NCBI RefSeq assembly: GCF_027533845.1
Contig: NZ_JAPZVN010000011.1
Coordinates: 124,001-188,000, forward strand
Direction of reading: 5' to 3'
From: Streptomyces sp. RPT161
GTDB taxonomy: Bacteria > Actinomycetota > Actinomycetes > Streptomycetales > Streptomycetaceae
DNA: 64,000 bases
Shown here one piece after another: positions 43,597 through 52,055 of this stretch (position 1 is its first letter; each line of letters starts with the position of its first letter). Both the position numbers and the translations under genes were made by a program. Under the pieces are notes generated by a model. That model was not told the origin of the DNA. It did no database searches and saw only the letters and a program-made list of their open reading frames with translations.

Positions 43597-45030
43597 TCAG
43601 AGGATCGCCCCGGGGGTGTACGCGGCGGCCTGCGGGTAGCGCCCGGCGATCTCCTCGACGCGCCGTACGACCTCGGCGACCTGGTTGGCGGCGGCGCCGG
43701 TGAACGACAGCCGGTCGGCCATCAGCGCCTCAAGTCCGGCCCGATCCAGCGGAATTCGCTCGTCCGCGGCCAGCCGGTCCAGCAGTTCGTTGCGCTCGGC
43801 GCCCTTCTCCCGCATCGCCAGGGCGGTCGCCACCGCGTGCTCCTTGATCGCCTCGTGGGCGACCTCGCGGCCCACCCCGGCGCGTACCGCGGCCATCAGT
43901 ACCTTGGTGGTGGCCAGGAACGGCAGGTAGCGGTCCAACTCGCGGGCGATGACCGCCGGGAAGGCTCCGAACTCGTCCAGCACCGTCAGGAACGTCTCCA
44001 GCAGGCCGTCGAAGGCGAAGAACGCGTCCGGCAACGCCACCCGGCGCACCACGGAACAGGACACATCGCCCTCGTTCCACTGGTCGCCCGCCAACTCGGC
44101 GGTCATCGAGGCATATCCGCGCAGGATCACCGCGAGCCCGTTGACCCGCTCGCAGGAGCGGGTGTTCATCTTGTGCGGCATCGCCGAGGAGCCCACCTGG
44201 CCCGGCTTGAAGCCCTCGGTCACCAGCTCGTGCCCGGCCATCAGCCGGATCGTCTTGGCCAGCGAGGACGGCGCGGCGGCCAGCTGCACCAGCGCGGAGA
44301 CCACCTCGTAGTCCAGCGAGCGCGGGTAGACCTGGCCCACCGAGGTGAAGGCCCGGGAGAAGCCCAGGTGCTCGGCGATCCGGGTCTCCAGCTCGGCGAG
44401 CTTGGCGGCGTCTCCGCCCAGCAGGTCGAGCATGTCCTGGGCCGTACCGACCGGGCCCTTGATACCGCGCAGCGGGTAGCGGTCCAGCAGCTCCTCGACC
44501 CGCCCGAAGGCGACCAGCAACTCGTCGGCGGCGGTCGCGAAGCGCTTGCCGAGCGTGGTGGTCTGCGCCGCGACGTTGTGCGAACGGCCCGCCATCACCA
44601 GTTCGGCGTGCTCGGCGGCCAACCCGCCCAGCCGGGCGAGCACGGCGACGGTACGGTCGCGCACCAGCTCCAGAGACAGCCGGATCTGCAACTGCTCGAC
44701 GTTCTCGGTCAGATCACGCGAGGTCATGCCCTTGTGCACATGCTCATGGCCGGCGAGGGCGTTGAACTCCTCGATGCGGGCCTTCACATCGTGCCGGGTG
44801 ACCTTCTCCCGCTCCGCGATGGAGTCCAGGTCAACCTGCTCCAGCACCCGCTCGTAGTCCGCCAGTGCCTGCTCCGGCACCTCGATCCCGAGGTCACGCT
44901 GAGCCCGGAGCACGGCGAGCCACAGTCGGCGCTCAAGGATCACCTTCTGCTGCGGGGACCACAGGGTGGCCAGCTCCGCCGAGGCATAGCGGCTGGCCAG
45001 GACGTTCGGGATGCGCGGCTTAACGGTCAC
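43597..45030 (-). CDS. purB: Adenylosuccinate lyase
   Basis: 477 residues. It splits adenylosuccinate and SAICAR in purine synthesis. Fumarase/aspartase signature GSSAMPHKMNTRSCER is exact; SRDLTENVEQLQ, AGRSHNVAAQTTTLGKRFA with the catalytic His region, and IKGPVGTAQDML support purB. Start GTG 45030, with TAGACT 8 nt upstream. mug follows directly with overlapping ends. Confidence 0.97.
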   Translation of the reverse strand: MTVKPRIPNVLASRYASAELATLWSPQQKVILERRLWLAVLRAQRDLGIEVPEQALADYERVLEQVDLDSIAEREKVTRHDVKARIEEFNALAGHEHVHKGMTSRDLTENVEQLQIRLSLELVRDRTVAVLARLGGLAAEHAELVMAGRSHNVAAQTTTLGKRFATAADELLVAFGRVEELLDRYPLRGIKGPVGTAQDMLDLLGGDAAKLAELETRIAEHLGFSRAFTSVGQVYPRSLDYEVVSALVQLAAAPSSLAKTIRLMAGHELVTEGFKPGQVGSSAMPHKMNTRSCERVNGLAVILRGYASMTAELAGDQWNEGDVSCSVVRRVALPDAFFAFDGLLETFLTVLDEFGAFPAVIARELDRYLPFLATTKVLMAAVRAGVGREVAHEAIKEHAVATALAMREKGAERNELLDRLAADERIPLDRAGLEALMADRLSFTGAAANQVAEVVRRVEEIAGRYPQAAAYTPGAIL

Positions 45031-45149
45031 GTGACCAGAGTCTACTGGCGGTTTACGCAGGCCAGCGCGGTGGTCCGGTTTGTAGGTTGCTACCAGTACC
45101 GGCCGGGAGGCGGTACGGTGCCGCGGTTCGCGGTGTGCTCGCGTCGCGG

Positions 45150-45920
45150 TCAGCCCTCGTACGGCAGCAGTTCGGGGCGCTTGGCGGGCCGGCCGTCGCC
45201 CGAGGACCGGTTGGTCAGCCGCCTGCCTATCCAGGGGAGCAGATGCTCACGGGCGAACCGGAGGTCCGCCGTGCGGCGCGCCAGCCACCCTGGTGGCAGA
45301 TACGCCGGCAGCGGCGCGTTCCACTCGGACTCCGCCTCGTGACCGAGCGCCTGCCACACCGCTTCGGCCACCCGCCGATGACCCTCGGCGTTCAGATGCA
45401 GCCGGTCATCCGCCCACATCCGGGGGTCGCCCAGCGTCTCCGAGGAGAACAGGTCCACCACCAGCGCGCCATGCCTGACCGCCAGCTCGTCGACGAAGTC
45501 GAACAGCTGCTCCATGCGCGGCCGCATCCGTTCCATCACCGGTCCGCGGCGGGCGGGGCTGCGCATCAGCACCAGTTGCCGACAGGTCGGGGCGAGGCTG
45601 GCCACCGCTTCTTCGAGGTGCGCGCAGACCGCTTCGACATCGCACTTGGGCCGCAGCACATCGTTGAGCCCGCCGACCAGCGTCACCAGGTCCGCGCCCA
45701 TCGCCGCGGCGGGCCGGGTCTGCTCCGCCACGATCTGGCCGATGAGCTTTCCACGCACCGCCAGGTTCGCGTAGCGGAAGCCGGGCGAGCGGGCGGCCAG
45801 CCGAGCCGCCAGCAGATCCGCCCAACCGCGGTAGGCGCCGTTCGGAAGGCCGTCGGACATGCCCTCGGTGAAGGAGTCACCCACGGCGGCGAAACTGGTG
45901 TACCGGACATCGATCTCCAT
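45150..45920 (-). CDS. SGNH/GDSL hydrolase
   Basis: 256 residues from ATG 45920. Blocks: AVGDSFTEGM (nucleophile Ser), NLAVRGKL (Gly), VTLVGGLNDVLRP (Asn) and WADDRLHLNAEGH (Asp, His). No signal peptide, so it should be cytoplasmic, like the streptomycete SGNH esterases of this length. The C-terminal 60 residues (APLPAYLPPGWLARRTADLR) are family-specific. Substrate unknown. Confidence 0.93.
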   Translation of the reverse strand: MEIDVRYTSFAAVGDSFTEGMSDGLPNGAYRGWADLLAARLAARSPGFRYANLAVRGKLIGQIVAEQTRPAAAMGADLVTLVGGLNDVLRPKCDVEAVCAHLEEAVASLAPTCRQLVLMRSPARRGPVMERMRPRMEQLFDFVDELAVRHGALVVDLFSSETLGDPRMWADDRLHLNAEGHRRVAEAVWQALGHEAESEWNAPLPAYLPPGWLARRTADLRFAREHLLPWIGRRLTNRSSGDGRPAKRPELLPYEG

Positions 45921-45964
45921 GGCGCCGGCGATCCTATCCGGTCGCCGCCGCGGCCCCGCGGGCG

Positions 45965-46543
45965 CTACCAGGCGCCGGGTATCAGCCTGCGGGTCCGGGC
46001 GGCGTACGACCGGTACTCCTCGCCGAGCGCGTCGAGAAGCATCCGCTCCTCCACCCGTATGCGATAGCCCAGGGCGACCAGGCAGCAGACGGTGAACACC
46101 AGCCAGGACGCCGCGTTGTCCATCAGCAGGGCCAGGTCCAGCGCCGCCAGCAGCATGCCGCTGTAGGCCGGGTGCCGTACGAAGCGGTAGGGACCGGTGG
46201 TGACGACCCGGTGGTCGTGCTGGATGTGCACCGTGCCGCGGAAGAAGCGGCCGAGGGCGATGATCGCCCACAACCTGACCACTATCCCGATCCAGGCCAC
46301 CACCAGGATCACCATCCGCACCCCCAGGGCGTGCGGGGAGTACGACAGCGCGGGCACGGCGTGCCGGATCGGTCCCGCCAGCATGATGCCGCAGCTGATC
46401 AGCACAGGAATGAGCAGCAGGCTGAGCCACTCCGTCCGCTCGGTGGCGTCGCTGCGTAGTCGTTGCCGTATCTGGAGCACCCCCTCGGCTGCCACCCACA
46501 CCCAGATGGTGAGGGTGAGCGCGACGTTCACAGCGTGATGCAT
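45965..46543 (-). CDS. Isoprenylcysteine carboxyl methyltransferase-like membrane protein
   Basis: 192 residues from ATG 46543, chosen because GGAGG is correctly spaced there and not for the GTG at 46552. Five hydrophobic segments, then the conserved cofactor region: ALGRFFRGTVHIQHDHRVVTTGPYRFVRHPAYSGMLL and IRVEERMLLDALGEEYRSYAARTRRLIPG. This is the ICMT/phospholipid methyltransferase family; the bacterial substrate is unknown. Confidence 0.92.
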   Translation of the reverse strand: MHHAVNVALTLTIWVWVAAEGVLQIRQRLRSDATERTEWLSLLLIPVLISCGIMLAGPIRHAVPALSYSPHALGVRMVILVVAWIGIVVRLWAIIALGRFFRGTVHIQHDHRVVTTGPYRFVRHPAYSGMLLAALDLALLMDNAASWLVFTVCCLVALGYRIRVEERMLLDALGEEYRSYAARTRRLIPGAW

Positions 46544-46614
46544 GACGGGCACCTCCGACCGGTCCAGGATCCGCCCCCGCGACGGGATCTTTGACTTTCA
46601 CGATCGCACCCGGG

Positions 46615-46657
46615 GTGGGTGGAGCGGCTCCACCCACGGGTGGACCCGTGGGTGGAG
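46615..46657. terminator. Two overlapping, mutually exclusive hairpins downstream of the CNNM operon
   Basis: The arm at 46628-46640 (CTCCACCCACGGG) pairs perfectly with 46645-46657 (13 bp, 4-nt loop); its first 10 bases also pair perfectly with 46615-46624 (10 bp, 3-nt loop). Both cannot form together. Position between the end of the minus-strand CNNM gene (46734) and the ICMT-like gene (46543) suits a terminator or attenuator. Confidence 0.7.
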
Positions 46658-46733
46658 ATCCGCGACCAGCCAGTCCCGCCGCCCCGCCGGGCGCGCGGGC
46701 CCGTTCGCCCCGCCGCCATGCCCCCACCCAGCG

Positions 46734-47774
46734 CTACGCCTCCGGCGCGGTCTGAAGACCGTGCGGCGCCTGTCCGACCAGTTCCCGCAGCACGTCCTCC
46801 ATGGTCACCAGGCCGACGGTGCGCCCGGCGTCGTCCACCACCGCCGCCAGATGCGCCCGGCGGGCGCGCATCGCTGTCAGCGCGTCGTCCAACGGCGTGT
46901 TGGCCCGCACCCGGGTGATCGGGCGCAGCGCGGACACCGGGAACGGGGCGTCCCGGGGCTCGGCGTCCAGCGCGTCCTTGACGTGCAGATAGCCGAGCAC
47001 CCGGCCGGAGTCGTCCGCGACCGGGAAGCGGGAGAAACCGGTCGAGGCGGCGAGCCGCTCCAGGTCCTCCGGGGTGGTGCGCGGCGGCGCGTGGACCACG
47101 CGCTCGGCCGGAAGCACCACCTCTCCCACCGGCCGGCGTCCCAGTTCCAGGGCGTCCTGGAGCCGCTCGGCCGCGCGCTGGTCCAGCAACCCGGCCTGAC
47201 CGGCGTCGGTGACCATGCGCGCCAGTTCCGCGTCGGAGAAGGCCGCCGCCACCTCGTTCCTAGGCTCCACCCGCAGCAGCCGCAGCCCGGCGTTGGCCAG
47301 GGCGTTGACGCCGAGGACCACCGGGCGCAGCGCGTGGGTGAGGGCGACCAGCGGCGGACCCAGGGCGAGTGCCGCGCGGGCCGGGTCGGCGAGCGCGACG
47401 TTCTTCGGCACCATCTCACCGAGGAGCATGTGCAGATATGTCGCGGCGGCCAGCGCGATCACGAACGAGACGGGGTGCACCAGAGTCGTCGACACGTGCG
47501 CCGCGTGGAAGACGGGCTCCAGCAGGTGGGCGAAGGCTGGTTCGGCGACCGCGCCCAGCACCAGGGTGCAGACGGTGATGCCGAGTTGGGCCGTCGCCAT
47601 CAGCGCGGAGACATGCTCAAGGCCCCACAGCACGCCGCGCGCACGGCGGTTGCCGCTCTCGGCGAGCGGCTCGATCTGGCTGCGGCGCACCGAGACCAGT
47701 GCGAACTCGGCGCCGACGAAGAACGCGTTCGCCACCAACGTCAGCGCGCCGAGCAGCAGTTGGAGCGCGGTCAT
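46734..47774 (-). CDS. CNNM/CBS-domain membrane protein (hemolysin C family), shorter paralogue
   Basis: 346 residues. The N-terminal CNNM membrane domain has LVANAFFVGAEFALVSVRRSQIEPLAESG and GEMVPKNVAL; two CBS domains follow (FPVADDSGRVLGYLHVKDAL, AHLAAVVDDAGRTVGLVTMEDVLRELVG). No C-terminal CorC/HlyC domain, unlike its upstream partner. Family members handle Mg2+ or Co2+ efflux. Its ATG overlaps the stop of the longer paralogue (ATGA), so the two probably work together. Confidence 0.94.
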   Translation of the reverse strand: MTALQLLLGALTLVANAFFVGAEFALVSVRRSQIEPLAESGNRRARGVLWGLEHVSALMATAQLGITVCTLVLGAVAEPAFAHLLEPVFHAAHVSTTLVHPVSFVIALAAATYLHMLLGEMVPKNVALADPARAALALGPPLVALTHALRPVVLGVNALANAGLRLLRVEPRNEVAAAFSDAELARMVTDAGQAGLLDQRAAERLQDALELGRRPVGEVVLPAERVVHAPPRTTPEDLERLAASTGFSRFPVADDSGRVLGYLHVKDALDAEPRDAPFPVSALRPITRVRANTPLDDALTAMRARRAHLAAVVDDAGRTVGLVTMEDVLRELVGQAPHGLQTAPEA

Positions 47775-49117
47775 CGCGTGGCCTCCCCGCTCTCGCCGGT
47801 GCCCTCGTCGGTGTCGGCCGGAGGCGCCGTCAGCCGCAACCGGGCGGCGCGGTGTCCGGCCGCCTCGGTGACCTCCAGCAGCCAGCCCGACTCCTCGACG
47901 GTGTCGCCCGCGCGCGGGATCCGACCGAGCCGATGGGCGACCAGGCCCGCCAGGGTCTCGTACGGGCCTTCCGGCGCGTTGAGCCCGATCTGCTGCAACT
48001 GGTCGATGCGGGTGGCGCCGTCGGCGTCGTACAGCGGGTGGCCTGAGGGATCCGCACCGACCAGAGCCAGGTCGGGGGTCTCGTGCGGATCGTGTTCGTC
48101 GCGGACCTCGCCCACCACCTCCTCGACGATGTCCTCCAGGGTCACGACGCCCGCGGTGCCGCCGTACTCGTCGATGACCACGGCCATGGTGTCCTCGCCG
48201 GAGAGCCGGTCCAGCAGCCGGTCGACCGGCAGCGACTCGGGGACCAGCAGCGGCTCCTTCATCAGCGCGGTCACCGGGTGCAGATGGCGCTGTTCGGCCG
48301 GGACCGCCAGCGCGTCCTTGATGTGCACCACGCCCACCACGGAGTCCAGGCTGTCCCGGTAGACCGGGAAGCGGGACAGTCCGGTGGCACGGGTGGCGTT
48401 GGCGACATCCGCAGCGGTGGCGCGGGCGTCGAGCGCGGTCACCTGTACCCGGGGCGTCATGACGTTCTCCGCGGTCAGGTCCGACAGGCCCAGAGTGCGG
48501 ACGAACAGTTCGGCGGTGTCCGCCTCCAGGGCGCCCTGTTTGGCGGAGTGCTTGGCGAGCGCCTCGAGTTCCTGGCGACTGCGGGTGGAGACCAGTTCCT
48601 CCGCCGGTTCGATGCCGAAGCGCCGCAGTACGCGGTTGGCCGTGCTGTTCAGGTGCCGGATCAGCGGGCGGAAGGTGGCGCTGAAGGCGCGCTGCGGTGT
48701 GGCGACGGCCTTGGCCACCTGGAGCGGACGGGAGATCGCCCAGTTCTTGGGGATCAGCTCGCCCACCACCATCAGGACGACGGTGGACAGCGCGGTGCCC
48801 AGCACGAGGGCCACCGTGTCGGCCGCGCCGCCGAGGCCCGTCGACCGCAGCGGCCCGGCCAGCAGCCGGGCGACGGACGGCTCCGCGATCATGCCGATGA
48901 CCAGCCCGGTGACCGTGATCCCGAGCTGCGCGCCGGACAGCTGGAACGTCAAGGCGCGGGCGGCCTTGCGAGCGCTCTCGGCGCCGCGCTCACCCCGTTC
49001 CACCGCCCGGTCCAACTCCGCGCGATCGACCGTGGTGAGTGAGAACTCGGCGGCCACGAAGACGCCGCAGGCCAGCACCAGGGCCAGGGCCAGGAACAGC
49101 AGGAGCACTTCGGTCAT
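47771..49117 (-). CDS. CNNM/CBS/CorC-domain membrane protein (hemolysin C family)
   Basis: 448 residues. CNNM domain: VFVAAEFSLTTVDRAELDRAVERG, VVGELIPKNWAI; CBS pair: VMTPRVQVTALDARATAADVA, FPVYRDSLDSVVGVVHIKDAL, MAVVIDEYGGTAGVVTLEDIVEEVVGEVRDEHD; and a C-terminal CorC/HlyC transporter-associated domain (YETLAGLVAHRLGRIPRAGD). First gene of the two-gene operon. Probable divalent-cation exporter or regulator. Confidence 0.94.
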   Translation of the reverse strand: MTEVLLLFLALALVLACGVFVAAEFSLTTVDRAELDRAVERGERGAESARKAARALTFQLSGAQLGITVTGLVIGMIAEPSVARLLAGPLRSTGLGGAADTVALVLGTALSTVVLMVVGELIPKNWAISRPLQVAKAVATPQRAFSATFRPLIRHLNSTANRVLRRFGIEPAEELVSTRSRQELEALAKHSAKQGALEADTAELFVRTLGLSDLTAENVMTPRVQVTALDARATAADVANATRATGLSRFPVYRDSLDSVVGVVHIKDALAVPAEQRHLHPVTALMKEPLLVPESLPVDRLLDRLSGEDTMAVVIDEYGGTAGVVTLEDIVEEVVGEVRDEHDPHETPDLALVGADPSGHPLYDADGATRIDQLQQIGLNAPEGPYETLAGLVAHRLGRIPRAGDTVEESGWLLEVTEAAGHRAARLRLTAPPADTDEGTGESGEATR

Positions 49118-49319
49118 CGCGACACCTCCGTTCCATGATCGGTCCGTGCCGCGCGGAACGCGCGGTGTTGACCATGCGAGGGAAACTCAATGCGACGGCG
49201 GCGGGGCTCGCCCATGGGGGGCGTTCACACCTTTCGGTCGGGCCGCGGCGAGCTCGGGCGCTCCAGCGGCGTGCGGACCTTCATGGTAAAGGGAGGGCAA
49301 AGCGGGGTTATGGGGTGAG

Positions 49320-49560
49320 CGGCTGGGTTCAGCGACTCCTCTGGGGCTCCGGCACGTATCCCGTGGCCCGCCAGGCGTGCTGCCTGCGCTCGTTCGCGCT
49401 CGTTGCGGTCCAGCACCATGGTGTCCCCGCGCCGCCCGCCGAGTGCGGTGAAGCGGCACTCCGCCGCGTCGAGCAGCGCGCTGACGACGCCCTGGCGCCG
49501 GGCGTCCGGATGTACGGCTATGCGGTACAGATGGCATCGCCAGCCGTCGAATCTTCGCCC
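49320..49560 (-). pseudogene. Decayed GNAT acetyltransferase, copy of the adjacent gene
   Basis: One minus-strand frame reads FDGWRCHLYRIAVHPDARRQG, LLDAAECRFTALGGRRGDTMVLDRNER, nearly the same as the intact neighbour (FDGWRCSAYRLAVHPDFRRQG ... LGGRRVDAMVLEANER). After that the frame is broken: the expected end GYVPEPQRSR lies in another frame with a stop. The N-terminal half is missing. A tandem duplicate in decay. Confidence 0.75.
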
Positions 49561-49581
49561 CTCACAACCGCGTGCCCGTGC

Positions 49582-50001
49582 CTACAGTGGCTTGACCCAG
49601 CGTCGCCAGTGGTCCTCGCGCTGGTAGCCGGTCGCGGTCCACGTGTGGTGTGCCCGCTCGTTGGCCTCCAGGACCATGGCGTCGACGCGTCGGCCACCCA
49701 GGGTGGCGAATCGTTGTTCCGCTGCTTGTAGTAGGGCGGTGGCGATGCCTTGGCGGCGGAAGTCCGGGTGTACGGCGAGTCGGTAGGCGGAGCACCGCCA
49801 TCCATCGAAGCCGGCTATGACGGTTCCCGTGAGGGTGCCGTCCTGCTCTGCCAGAAGCAGGGCTTCGGGGTCTCGTGTAACAAGGCGTGCCACTCCGTCG
49901 TGGTCGTCGCTGATGCTCGTTCCTTCTGCGGCTTCGCGCCAGAACCGCAGGACGGTGTCGATGTCCGAGATGGTGGCGTGGCGGATGCGGAGATCGTTCA
50001 T
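49582..50001 (-). CDS. GNAT family N-acetyltransferase
   Basis: 139 residues. Starts LRIRHATISDIDTVLRFWREAAEG, with the acetyl-CoA loop RLAVHPDFRRQGIATALLQAAEQRF and the end NERAHHTWTATGYQREDHWRRWVKPL. Complete small GNAT. A broken copy lies directly downstream (49320-49560). Substrate unknown. Confidence 0.92.
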   Translation of the reverse strand: MNDLRIRHATISDIDTVLRFWREAAEGTSISDDHDGVARLVTRDPEALLLAEQDGTLTGTVIAGFDGWRCSAYRLAVHPDFRRQGIATALLQAAEQRFATLGGRRVDAMVLEANERAHHTWTATGYQREDHWRRWVKPL

Positions 50002-51050
50002 GGGATCGAGCCAAGCAGACTGTCAGAGCGTCCGGCGAACGGGTTTCCACGCCAAGGGGCCGGGGAGGGGGCTTCGTTCCCGGAGTCGCACAAGCGGCGA
50101 GCCCGTTGGTCGAATCTCGTGCTTCACGGGTGCAGGTGGTGATGACCGGGCGTCTGGCCGCGCGCCCCCGTGCTGTTTCCGATGACCCATCACGTGGAGT
50201 GCGTGGCGATCTTCACCGACCCCGCCGCCAGGGCTACGCGCAGTTGTGGAGGGTCCCTGCTGACTTCACCAGTTGTCCTGTTGGCGCGAGTGCCACCAAG
50301 AACGCCCGCAGCTACGACTCCCCGGGAACGGACAGTTCAGGGCACTGTTCACTGGAGCATTAGCCTCGGCGGTCAGGGCTTCGGGACTATCAGAAACGGT
50401 CTCGACGAACTCCGGGTCACCGCCCGGCTGTTGGCCCGCGCCAAACCGCCAAACGGCCTCTGTGTCGTCGTGGCTTGGACCTTGACGTGAAACGTGTCGG
50501 ACACGGGCGCCCCCTCGGCGTTCTGTAGTGCGCCAGTACCTCCAGGGAACGCCGATGCCGGCCGTGGTGTCCACCCAGGTCGGCAGGCGGCTGCGCGGGC
50601 CGGACGGAGCCCAGCCATGGCCAGCCGGTCCGGCAGGCTCGTGGCCGATCGGGTGTCGAGACTGCCGGCCGGGGCAGCGCGGGGCGGCGGAGGGACGTGA
50701 CCGCACCACGCGCGGTTCAACGCACGGGTGGGAGCGAGGTCACCCTCCGCCGAACCCACCCGCCTTGGCTGCCTGGAGGCCAAGTAATAGTCCGAACTCT
50801 TCCAGGGCGATATGCGCTGCACGTCAAGGGGGCGGCGACTGCTCGCCGGTGCGGCGGGCGCGGGCGTGCGAGCCGACCGCCATCTGGTGCAGTTCCTTCA
50901 GGAACTCCGTGTGGTGCAGACCGGTGTGCAGACCCTCTTTGCCTTCATGCGGGAGCCGGCCTTCACCGGCTGCTTCTGCGGCTGGACGGCTTCCAGTTGT
51001 GCACTTGTATATCTCTCCGAAGCCCTCGTGGGGGCAGGTGGCTGCCGATC
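50002..51050. other. 1-kb stretch with no supported gene
   Basis: Several open frames overlap, but none keeps coding bias or a family motif. Minus-strand fragments such as VSDTFHVKVQ near 50495 and AHIALEEFGLLLGLQAAK near 50780-50820 look like coding debris ending at stops. Together with the GNAT remnant on one side this suggests a decayed accessory patch. Confidence 0.45.
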
Positions 51051-51632
51051 TCAGCTGTGTTTCATTGCCAGACAGCGGATTCCGAATACGTCGCCGTAGC
51101 TGTTGAAGTAGGAGACCAGGCTGTATCCCTGGGTGACGAGCGTCGGGTTGAGCCAGCGGCAGGCGGCGTGCAAGTCGATGGCGTAGTGGACACCGTTGTA
51201 TCCGACGCATCGCCATCCCGCGACATTGTGTACGTCGAGGGCCGGGGTGTTGTACCCGAGGGCCTTGCAGTAGCCGCCCAGCGGCATGTCGCTGGGGGAT
51301 GAATAGTCGATCGCGTTGATCGCCCAACAGCGCCCGTTACCCACGTACCGGACGTTGAAGCCGACTCGCACCAGGTCGCTGAACTGCCAGTCGCAGGCGG
51401 CGAACAGGTTCAGCGGCGTCCAGTACGCGCCGTTGCCGTAGTAACAGACCCAGGGGTTGGAATTGCCATTGTCGATCGTCTCGGCGCCCTGGTAGTGCAT
51501 CGCCTGGCAGTACTCATTGAGTTCCATGCCACCGAGGTCTCCCGTGGTGGCACTGGCCATGGGGGCCGCGGCGAAGAGGCACAGAACGGCGCCAAGCAGG
51601 GTAGCGAGTAATCGTCTACGAGTGCGGGACAT
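51051..51632 (-). CDS. Secreted protein with two Cys/Trp-rich repeats
   Basis: 193 residues. Signal peptide: MSRTRRRLLATLLGA, hydrophobic core, cut after MASA. The mature part holds two repeats of about 50 residues: MELNEYCQAMHYQG...WVCYYGN..Y..LNLFAACDWQF and MPLGGYCKALGYNT...WRCVGYN..Y.IDLHAACRWLN. The shared pattern is YCxA...W-C...Y..xL..AC.W, three Cys per unit. Such repeats occur in actinomycete extracellular proteins, often beside enzymes, and suggest a binding module. No catalytic residues are evident. Confidence 0.85.
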   Translation of the reverse strand: MSRTRRRLLATLLGAVLCLFAAAPMASATTGDLGGMELNEYCQAMHYQGAETIDNGNSNPWVCYYGNGAYWTPLNLFAACDWQFSDLVRVGFNVRYVGNGRCWAINAIDYSSPSDMPLGGYCKALGYNTPALDVHNVAGWRCVGYNGVHYAIDLHAACRWLNPTLVTQGYSLVSYFNSYGDVFGIRCLAMKHS

Positions 51633-52055
51633 GTGTCCTCTGTTGAGGTCGGGGCGGCTACTTTGGAAGAAAGCAGGTGTGCTCAGGCGCTCAATAGGCT
51701 CCCGCCCCGCATGCCACTTGTCAACGCCGTCAAATTGATCAGAAACTCAAAGGGTTCTATTCGACGGTGTAGCGGACGTGTGGGCCGCGGAAGTAGCCGC
51801 GGTTGATGTGCGGTTGACATTGAAGTCGGTGGAGGAAGCGGCGTGTTTCGTGGGCGAGGCCGTCCGTGGAGTGGGCAGTTGGTCGGCCGCGAGCGTGGCC
51901 AGGGCGGCGGTGCCGCGTCGATTCGGCAGCGAGGGCCAGGAGCGGTTGGGGCAAGGCGAGTCGCCCCGCGACCGGTGCCAACTCGCCCTCCGGCGGCTCT
52001 TGTCAGTGCCCTGCGGTACACAGGTGGGGCAGTGGCGATCCGAGGAGGGGGACCC
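51633..52055. other. 420-bp gap upstream of the APH gene
   Basis: Apart from the Shine-Dalgarno GAGGAGGGG (52042-52050) nothing firm is seen. A minus-strand frame ending near 51757 closes with INRGYFRGPHVRYTVE, which could be the tail of a lost gene. Confidence 0.4.

Noticed and set aside
50266-50822. Overlapping minus-strand ORFs around 50.3-50.8 kb
   Set aside because: Possible coding fragments are in different frames with stops between; no family could be recognised, so no gene is called.
51757-51981. Minus-strand frame ending INRGYFRGPHVRYTVE
   Set aside because: The end looks protein-like, but the rest has no support and no start.
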